Below the pieces are notes generated by a model. That model had not been told where the DNA came from, made no database searches, and worked only from the letters and a program-made list of their open reading frames with translations. Positions 1 to 6,000 of a DNA stretch of 11,519 nt are shown piece by piece; position 1 is the first letter of the stretch, and every line of letters starts with the position of its first letter. The DNA is from Richelia sp. UBA3308 (GTDB lineage Bacteria > Cyanobacteriota > Cyanobacteriia > Cyanobacteriales > Nostocaceae). The stretch covers positions 1-11,519 of the forward strand of contig DESS01000010.1 of assembly GCA_002361335.1 (NCBI GenBank). The letters are read 5' to 3'. The translations under genes were made by a program, and so were the position numbers.

Positions 1-19
1 AAAAACTTAGAACTAACAA

Positions 20-27
20 TAAGAGGA
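20..27 (+). promoter_or_regulatory. Ribosome binding site of the GT14 gene
   Basis: The purine-rich run AAGAGG lies 6-7 bases before the ATG at 32 and is a normal Shine-Dalgarno sequence. It supports that start codon. No promoter can be assigned because only 31 bases precede the gene. Confidence 0.6.
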
Positions 28-31
28 AAAA

Positions 32-1003
32 ATGAAAATTTGTTACTTGATTATGAGTCATAAAAACCCAGAACAAATTTATCGTCTAATCCGCACTATC
101 AAACAATTTAACCCAAACTCTCATATTTTATTAAGTCACGATCCGAGAAATTGTAGTTTGGATGTATCTATGTTACAAAAATTTTATGGAGTTTATGTCC
201 AGTTTGCAACAGCAGAAAGAGGGGATTTTTCTCTAGTTGACAATTATTTATCAGGTATTAACTGGTTATTGAATAATAATATAGATTTTGATTGGTTGAT
301 AAAGCTTTCTGGTCAGGATTATCCAGTTCAGCCTCTTTCAGAAATCGAATATTTGCTATCTACAACGAAATACGATGGTTTTTTAGAATTTTTTAAAGTT
401 TTTTCTCCAGAAAGTTGTTGGGGTATGAGAGAGGGTTCTAATAGATATTTATATCAATATAAAAAAATTCCTATCTCTCTACCTAAGTGGATAATATCAA
501 TGCTTAAAATTACCAAAATTATCAATTATTTGCAAAATTGGTTCTTGATTAATTTTGAATTTGGTTTAAGATTTGGCATTAAGGCAAAACCGATATTTGA
601 TGATGATTTCCATTGCTATGGAGGTTTATTTTTTACTATTTTATCTAAAAAATGTCTTGAGTATTTGGATGATTTTTCCAAAATAAATAGCCATGTTATT
701 GAATATTATCAAAATGTTTTATTACCTGAAGAAAGTTTTATTCAAACTGTTTTAGTTAATAGCAATAGATTTAATTTATACAATCAATGTAAGCACTATG
801 TTGATTTTTCTAATAGTACTCATGGTCATCCTGCAATATTAACAGTAAAAGATTATGATGCTATGACACAAAAAAAATATTATTTCGCACGAAAATTCGA
901 TATTAATGTGGATAGCAAAATTTTAGATATGTTAGACCAAAAAATTTCTGAACAATCTAACGACAATGTTCCTTCTACAAATTCTTTGAGTGATGCTATA
1001 TAG
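32..1003 (+). CDS. GT14 (core-2/I-branching type) glycosyltransferase
   Basis: A 323-aa protein of the core-2/I-branching beta-1,6-N-acetylglucosaminyltransferase family (CAZy GT14), expected to transfer a sugar from a UDP donor to a growing glycan at the cytoplasmic face. Visible signatures are the N-terminal YLIMSH (5-10), SHD (35-37), the family hallmark LSGQDYP (92-98), and PEESFIQT (232-239). The last matches the PDESFxQT block, whose acidic residue is the probable catalytic base (E233 or E234). No signal peptide or clear membrane span is seen, as is usual for bacterial members. The start has a good ribosome binding site. Its stop overlaps the Shine-Dalgarno of the next gene, also a glycosyltransferase, so both probably belong to one exopolysaccharide or capsule operon that begins before the window. 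The family is a confident call; donor and acceptor cannot be read from sequence. Confidence 0.88.
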   Translation: MKICYLIMSHKNPEQIYRLIRTIKQFNPNSHILLSHDPRNCSLDVSMLQKFYGVYVQFATAERGDFSLVDNYLSGINWLLNNNIDFDWLIKLSGQDYPVQPLSEIEYLLSTTKYDGFLEFFKVFSPESCWGMREGSNRYLYQYKKIPISLPKWIISMLKITKIINYLQNWFLINFEFGLRFGIKAKPIFDDDFHCYGGLFFTILSKKCLEYLDDFSKINSHVIEYYQNVLLPEESFIQTVLVNSNRFNLYNQCKHYVDFSNSTHGHPAILTVKDYDAMTQKKYYFARKFDINVDSKILDMLDQKISEQSNDNVPSTNSLSDAI

Positions 1004-1005
1004 GA
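1002..1005 (+). promoter_or_regulatory. Ribosome binding site overlapping a stop codon
   Basis: AGGA starts inside the TAG stop of the GT14 gene (1001-1003) and lies 6 bases before the ATG at 1012. This arrangement suggests translational coupling of the two glycosyltransferase genes. Confidence 0.6.
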
Positions 1006-1011
1006 AATACA

Positions 1012-1857
1012 ATGAAACAAGTAAATTTACTTAATTTAGGTATCGATAATATCACAATGCAGGAGCTTTTAAAAGAGCTTCAATTTGGTGGTGTTGTATA
1101 TACTCCAAATGTAGACCATTTGATGAAGTTACAAAAAAATCAGGAGTTTTATCTTGCCTATCAAAAAGCTGATTATCTAGTTTGTGATAGCAAAATATTG
1201 ATATACGCATCTAAATTTCTTGGTATTCCTATTGAGGAGAAAATTTCTGGTTCTGACTTATTTCCAGCTTTTTACAATTATTACAAAGATGATGAGAATA
1301 TGAAAATCTTTTTATTAGGGGGTTGGGAAGAAACGGCAAAAATTGCTCAACAGAAAATCAATTCCAAGGTTGGTAGAGATATGGTAGTGGCAACTTATTC
1401 ACCTCCGTTTGGTTTTGAAAAAAATGAGGAAGAATGCCAAAAAATTGTTGGATTGATTAACAATTCAGGAGCAACTGTATTAGGTATTGGTGTTGGTGCG
1501 CCAAAACAAGAATTGTGGCTGGAGAAGTTTAAACATCAATTAGAAAATGTCAAAGTTTTCTTAGCAATTGGGGCAACCATTAACTTTGAAGCAGGCAATA
1601 TGAAGCGTGCCCCCCAATGGATGAGCGAAATTGGTTTGGAATGGTTCTACAGACTTTTATCTGAACCAAACCGTCTTTGGAAAAGATATTTACTCGATGA
1701 TTTACCATTCTTCTTGTTAGTTTTGAAACAAAAATTTCGACTTTACAAGAATCCTTGGTTGCAAGTTGGTCAAGATAAGATTAGGGTGAATTCAAGGCAA
1801 CTTAAAAATAGTGAGGCTAATTTCTTGCAATTTAAGAATAAAACACTAGAGAAATAA
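1012..1857 (+). CDS. WecG/TagA/CpsF family glycosyltransferase (GT26)
   Basis: A 281-aa glycosyltransferase of the WecG/TagA/CpsF family (GT26). Members such as WecG (UDP-ManNAcA) and TagA (UDP-ManNAc) transfer an N-acetylmannosamine-type sugar onto a lipid-linked glycan precursor at the membrane. Family motifs appear in order: TPNVDHL (31-37) with the conserved Asp35, CDS (58-60) at the usual ADG-like position, ISGSDLF (78-84), GVGAPKQELW (160-169), GATINFEAG (187-195), KRAP (198-201), and the C-terminal GLEWFYRL..EPNRLWKRYL block (208-227). That block is the membrane-association and active-site appendage in TagA. The protein is slightly longer than the roughly 240-250-aa core because of a Lys/Asn-rich tail after 250. 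It follows the GT14 gene by 8 bases and is followed by a terminator, so it is the last gene of the operon. The substrate is not determinable here. Confidence 0.92.
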   Translation: MKQVNLLNLGIDNITMQELLKELQFGGVVYTPNVDHLMKLQKNQEFYLAYQKADYLVCDSKILIYASKFLGIPIEEKISGSDLFPAFYNYYKDDENMKIFLLGGWEETAKIAQQKINSKVGRDMVVATYSPPFGFEKNEEECQKIVGLINNSGATVLGIGVGAPKQELWLEKFKHQLENVKVFLAIGATINFEAGNMKRAPQWMSEIGLEWFYRLLSEPNRLWKRYLLDDLPFFLLVLKQKFRLYKNPWLQVGQDKIRVNSRQLKNSEANFLQFKNKTLEK

Positions 1858-1860
1858 ATC

Positions 1861-1899
1861 AAAGACTAAAAATACTACTAAATTGATTAGTCTTTTTTT
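1861..1899 (+). terminator. Intrinsic terminator of the glycosyltransferase operon
   Basis: The perfect 9-bp inverted repeat AAAGACTAA (1861-1869) / TTAGTCTTT (1887-1895) has a 17-base loop and runs directly into a T tract ending at 1899. It starts 3 bases after the GT26 stop. The stem is AT-rich, so it may be only moderately strong. Confidence 0.7.
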
Positions 1900-1983
1900 A
1901 GGCAATTCTAATATAATGATATTAATTAATATCTCTACTTTCCTCTATCTTTTTGTCTTTTTCCTTATCTACCTCTCCCATTT

Positions 1984-2005
1984 GCTATAAGAGGATGTTT
2001 GGAAA
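1984..2005. repeat. Possible IS terminal inverted repeat (single end)
   Basis: The stretch around GAGGATGTTTGGAAAGT lies just past the last recognisable transposase residues, where the right end of an IS5-type element would be expected. The complementary end is not present elsewhere in the window, so this is inferred from position alone. Confidence 0.35.
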
Positions 2006-2220
2006 GTATTAAATAAGTCAATAAAGCAAGTCTTCTGTGCATTAGCCGAATCATTGCAACTTGGACAAATGTTTCATGAGTCTGTGGTAAAATTTCGTAG
2101 AATGCCACTTAATCTACGACAGCAATTAACCCAACCAAAACTACGTTTAACGAGCCAACGTCTTGGCAGCAGAACAGAGCCTTTAGCATTAGTTGGACGA
2201 CATAAAGCATATGATTTTAT

Positions 2221-2236
2221 GGCACTTAAAAGTGCC
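2221..2236. repeat. Short perfect hairpin GGCACTT/AAGTGCC
   Basis: GGCACTT and AAGTGCC are a 7-bp inverted repeat separated by two bases. It sits at the upstream edge of the recognisable transposase remnant. It may mark a junction or be chance, and no function is evident. Confidence 0.4.
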
Positions 2237-2255
2237 TTTTCCAATTTCATCACAC

Positions 2256-2282
2256 GTTCGCGTAGCGTGCCCGGAGGGCATA
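2256..2282. repeat. Interspersed cyanobacterial palindromic repeat
   Basis: This unit has two adjacent small hairpins, CGC-GTA-GCG (2259-2267) and TGCCC-GGA-GGGCA (2268-2280). The pattern GTTCGCGTAGCGTGCC..GGGCATA recurs between genes and inside IS debris in many cyanobacterial genomes; that statement is from general knowledge. It separates the transposase remnant from the helicase-like remnant. Confidence 0.6.
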
Positions 2283-2319
2283 TAAAAACAGTGGGCTTTC
2301 ATTGTCATCAATTCTGTAA

Positions 2320-2466
2320 TTACTTTTGAATATTCCTGACAATATAGTAAGCTGTATCCATTAAGAGGACTGGGGTTCCGGTTTCACCATGTCGGGCTTT
2401 AGCAAAAATCAATTCTAAAATCCCTTTATGAACTCTTTCCCGGTGATAATAAGTAGGTATGCAATT
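2320..2466 (-). pseudogene. Probable C-terminal fragment of a DnaB-like helicase
   Basis: The minus strand from 2466 to the TAA at 2320-2322 encodes about 48 residues, including GILELIFAKARHGETGTPVL and ending in YIVRNIQK. The pattern (YY..R..R..KGI-x-E-L-I-x-A-K-x-R-x-G-x-TGT, then a hydrophobic stretch and R-N) matches the last block of the DnaB replicative helicase RecA-like domain, typically GIAEVIxAKxRNGPTGTVxLxF followed by FRN. The upstream sequence is interrupted by a stop at 2467-2469, so the Walker and other helicase motifs are gone. It is probably debris of a plasmid, phage or intein-type DnaB copy that shared this hotspot with the IS remnant. The assignment rests on one short motif block; another RecA-like ATPase tail is possible. 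Confidence 0.45.
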
Positions 2467-2471
2467 TTATA

Positions 2472-2488
2472 TGTGTCCGATAGGACAT
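2472..2488. repeat. Small palindrome at the edge of the helicase scrap
   Basis: TGTCC (2474-2478) and GGACA (2483-2487) form a 5-bp stem with a GATA loop, extendable by a G-T pair. It abuts the point where the DnaB-like homology stops and may be part of an interspersed repeat. No function is assigned. Confidence 0.35.
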
Positions 2489-2552
2489 TGAACCCTTCAC
2501 TTCGTTTCGCTAGCAACGACAAATGTACAATTGATTTTGCCTAAGTACTTAC

Positions 2553-2661
2553 AATACGGTTCAGTTATGAAAAAATCAGATTTGTTGCGATCCTCAAAGG
2601 TTTATTTTTATATTCAGTGATTGAGAATAATGTCAATTGTAAACCTTATCTGAACCGTATT
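2553..2661. repeat. 109-bp unit bounded by 12-bp inverted repeats
   Basis: AATACGGTTCAG (2553-2564) is repeated in perfect inversion as CTGAACCGTATT (2650-2661). GTAC tetramers lie just outside both ends (2545-2548 and 2665-2668). A second inverted pair, TACAATTGA (2526-2534) and TCAATTGTA (2633-2641), overlaps it. The interior has no coding potential. The architecture fits a small non-autonomous transposable element (MITE-like) or a degenerate IS, but no target-site duplication is certain. Confidence 0.45.
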
Positions 2662-2823
2662 CATGTACAAACAGCGAAAAAAACAAATGTATAGTAACAA
2701 ACATTACGTAAAGTATAGACATTATTGATACATTTTATACTAAATATACATTTTAAATACCAAATCTTTATATAAAAAAGGATTTGACTTGTTGTATTAT
2801 GAATAAAAGTTTTACAGAGCCTA

Positions 2824-2934
2824 AAGGGAAAAATCATTCCTGGGAATCTGATTTTTTCAGCTAGACAAGACGTTGTCTAGTAGGGCAATGTGTGTAGGTT
2901 TCAGTGATTTTTAGCTTGTCAATCTCTTTCCCTT
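2824..2934 (+). promoter_or_regulatory. Structured leader upstream of the malectin/Calx-beta gene
   Basis: Two adjacent hairpins occur about 150 bases before the ATG at 3028. Hairpin 1 is AAAAATCA (2829-2836) / TGATTTTT (2849-2856), with an inner TTC/GAA. Hairpin 2 is the perfect CTAGACAA-GACG-TTGTCTAG (2861-2880). An outer pairing AAGGGAAA (2824-2831) / TTTCCCTT (2927-2934) would enclose both. A second copy of TGATTTTT (2905-2912) and the CTTGTC at 2915-2920 could compete for the same left arms, so mutually exclusive folds are possible. I do not recognise a known riboswitch. No convincing sigma70 promoter is seen: the best candidate is TTGATA (2725-2730), 16 bases, TACATT (2747-2752), and it is weak. 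Hairpin 2 could instead be a DNA operator. Confidence 0.45.
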
Positions 2935-3014
2935 GTATTACTTGGGTTGGAGGTGGTTTTCAGCGTCAAAAATATTCGAGTCTCACTATTTATTAATATT
3001 AGAACCAAAAATCT

Positions 3015-3020
3015 AGGAAA
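3015..3020 (+). promoter_or_regulatory. Ribosome binding site deciding the start at 3028
   Basis: AGGAAA lies 7 bases before the ATG at 3028 and is a good Shine-Dalgarno. The longer reading from the TTG at 2947 adds 27 residues with no matching site. Related propeller proteins begin near this Met, so 3028 is preferred. Confidence 0.7.
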
Positions 3021-3027
3021 TTCCAAC

Positions 3028-6000
3028 ATGACCATTAACTTTAATCTAGTTGGCTCTTTTCAAGGTGTCCAAGGAGAACCCCAAATTCTTAATAATCCTA
3101 CCTCGATTCAATTTGGTGCCGATGGTAGATTATATGTTGCTGAGCAAAATGGTACTATTAACGCTTTTACAATCGAACTTCAAAATGGCGAATATGTAGC
3201 TACCGCTAACGAGGAACTAGTCTCATCTAATGGAACAGAAGTTGTCAAATCAATTCAAAACCACAACGATGATGGTTCCCTTAGTGACCAGCAGAATCGT
3301 CAAGTTACAGGGCTTGTGGTTACAGGTACTGCAACTAATCCCGTCCTTTATGTATCTTCAAGCGATCCACGTATTGCCACCTTTAACGATCCCAACCTCG
3401 ATACAAACTCCGGAGTCGTTACTCGTGTGACTTGGAATGGAACTGAATGGGAAGCTGTAGATATCATTCGTGGTTTACCTCGTTCCGAAGAAAATCATTC
3501 TGTTAATGGTATGGTTTTAAGTGAAGATGGCACTAAGCTTTTCCTCACAGTAGGTGGTAATACCAACAATGGTGCACCATCAGATTTCTTTGCCTACACA
3601 GGGGAATATGCTCTTTCAGGAACAATTCTTGAAATCGATCTAGTAGATATCGAAAGCCGACCAATTTTAACGGATCCTAATGGTGGACAAAATGGTACTT
3701 CTCGCCAATATATCTACGATTTGCCTACCCTTGACGATCCGACCGTTAGCAATATCAGTAATGGTGTGGGAGAGGATATATCTGGTTTAGACGAAGATGG
3801 ACCTTGGGGCGGCAATGATGGTTTTAATATGGCAATCTTGCCTGCTGACGCACCGATGCGGATTTTTGCCGATGGTCTACGTAATCAATATGATTTGGCA
3901 CTAACCCAGAATGGTCAGCTTTATACTGTGGATAATGGTTCTAATGCTGGTTTTGGGGGTAATCCTGTAGATGCCAACGGTAATCCTACCGACCAACCAG
4001 GAGCGGGAGAAGCTACCAACGATCCTAATGATGGGGGAACTGGCGACCCAGAACCGTTATTTTTACTTGAAGACGGGGGCTATTACGGTCATCCTGCCCC
4101 TGCTCGTGCTAATCAAGATTTGCCTTGGACGGTTTTTAATGACCAGGGCAATCCCGATACCTCTTTGTCTCCCAATAGTGTGCCTAATTTAGCCGACCTC
4201 GTTCCTGATAGTGTAGACATTGCAGAAGGCTTTCTTATCGATCCGAGTAAGTTTACTGACAACCCCGCACGGTTAACGGAAAGTGGAATTCGTGTCGAAC
4301 GGGACAGCCCAGATAGTAATGCGATAATTACTGTGGGCTCATCTAGTAATGGTTTGGTTGAGTATACTGATGATGCATTTGGTGGTGCCTTGCAGGGCAG
4401 TCTAATTGTCACTCAGTTTAATGGCAACGTAACTTTACTCAACCTGAGCGATGATGGGACATCCATTGAACCACTGGTGGATCCTACCGCAGGTAATGAA
4501 GTAATGGATGATGATGGTATCTTTCCACTGGTTACAGGTCAGTCACTTCCCTTAGATGTCACTACTGGTGTTGACGGCACGATCTGGGTAGCAGAATTTG
4601 GTAACAATAGTATTAATGTCTTTGCACCAGATGAAAATGATGTACCACCACCAAACGGCCCAGATGACGATGACGGTGATGGAATTAACAATATCAACGA
4701 TCCCTTCATTCTAGATGCAAACAATGGCAATTCGGTTTTAGTATCCCCAAGTCAAACTTTGCTTTGGGATTTTGATGCTAACCAAGATAACAATTTGCCT
4801 GGAGCAAATGGCTATGGGGGTGGTTTGACTGGTGTGATGATTAACAACACCACAGATTTTCAGGCGTTCTTTCAAGAACCTTCGACCATAGAAGGACAGA
4901 TTATCAAGTTAGATAACGTCAAGTTCAATACCGCTGCTGGTGGTGGGACAACAGTTATCGAGTCAGTTTCTAATGGCGATCCTTTTGAAACTCCTAATAA
5001 TGGTGAGTATTTATTCCATACAGGAGTAACTCTTGCGCCAACTGTAGAAACTTTTACTATCAAATGGAGTGTATTCAATCCTGGGACACAATTTACTGGT
5101 TCTTTTCAGCAGATAGGTGGTTATATTGGTACGGGAGATCAAAGTAACTATCTTAAGATAGTAGCCATTGATGGATCTGATGATGAAATTCAGATTTTAT
5201 TGGAAGATAATGATGTAGTTCAATCCATATCCTTTATTTCCGCAGATGGCTTATTTGATTTGCCAACCAACCAGCAAATCTTTTTCGAGTTGGAAATTGA
5301 CCCTGTTGCAGGAACTGCGATCCCTGTAGTTAGTTACGAAACTGGCGACGAGAATATTACTACCGTCACAGGTGAAGCTGTAGATCTTAATGGCACTACA
5401 GTTTTAGATGCTATCCAAGGAAATTACACCGTTGAAGGTCAAAATAGCGGTTTAGCCGTGGGTTTATTTTCTTCTAACGTAGGCGAACCCACAGCCAATA
5501 CTTTTCAGGCAACTTTTAATGAGATTGAAATTACTGCCACAGGTGACACTTCCCAAACAATACTTTATCGAGTCAATGCTGGAGGTCCAGAAGTTACTGC
5601 GATTGACGGAGGTATTGCTTGGTCAGCCGATACGACGAGCAATAATAGTCCCTTCCTTGTCGATGCTGGCAGTAACGATAGTGCTTCATTCCCAGCAGTA
5701 GAACCAGGAGATACCGTTCCTGTTACTGTTCCTGGGGCTATCTTTGATACCGAGCGTTGGGACCAGCCTGGTGGTTCGCAAATGGAGTGGGCTTTTGATG
5801 TTCCCGAATCAGGTATGTACGAAGTTCGACTTTACGTGGGTAATGGCTTTAGTGGAACTAACGACCCAGGGGAACGGGTATTTAATGTAGCGATTGAAGG
5901 TGAGATTCCTCCTAACCTCGATAACATCGATCTTTCCAGTCAATTTGGTAATGAAGTTGGCGGAGTAATTACCAATATGGTAACAGTAACTGATGGCACA

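Larger units (their letters stand above)
1965..2250 (-). pseudogene. IS5-like transposase, frameshifted 3' remnant
   Basis: Read on the minus strand, 2250-2074 encodes a segment with AKGSVLLPRRWLVKRSFGW and CCRRLS before a TGA at 2074-2076. A +1 shift restores ETFVQVAMIRLMHRRLA and continues to a TAA at 1965-1967. This order (AKGFVVLPRRWxVERTFxW, RRL, then a Thr/Glu-rich stretch and AMIRLMxRRL) is the characteristic C-terminus of IS5-family DDE transposases. The conserved Glu of the WxVERTF motif is Lys here, which in the family is the catalytic E. Only the last third or so of a normal transposase is present, and no N-terminal part or second IS end is seen. It is therefore a dead fragment. 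The plus-strand open frame at 2054-2329 is a shadow of it. Confidence 0.75.

Noticed and set aside
2054..2329. Plus-strand open frame of 91 codons
   Set aside because: It is antisense to a recognisable IS5 transposase C-terminus and includes the interspersed palindrome. Its composition matches no family, and there is no ribosome site.
2618..2642. Fur-box-like sequence around TTGAGAATAATGTCAATTG
   Set aside because: It has only partial symmetry and overlaps the inverted-repeat unit. Neighbouring genes have no link to iron.
2795..2800. TATTAT after TTGACT (2784-2789) as a promoter
   Set aside because: The spacing is only 5 bases, and no acceptable -10 lies 15-19 bases from the TTGACT.
2947..3027. 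Upstream TTG start for the large protein (1696 aa)
   Set aside because: The extra 27 residues look like translated leader, and a good Shine-Dalgarno precedes the ATG at 3028.
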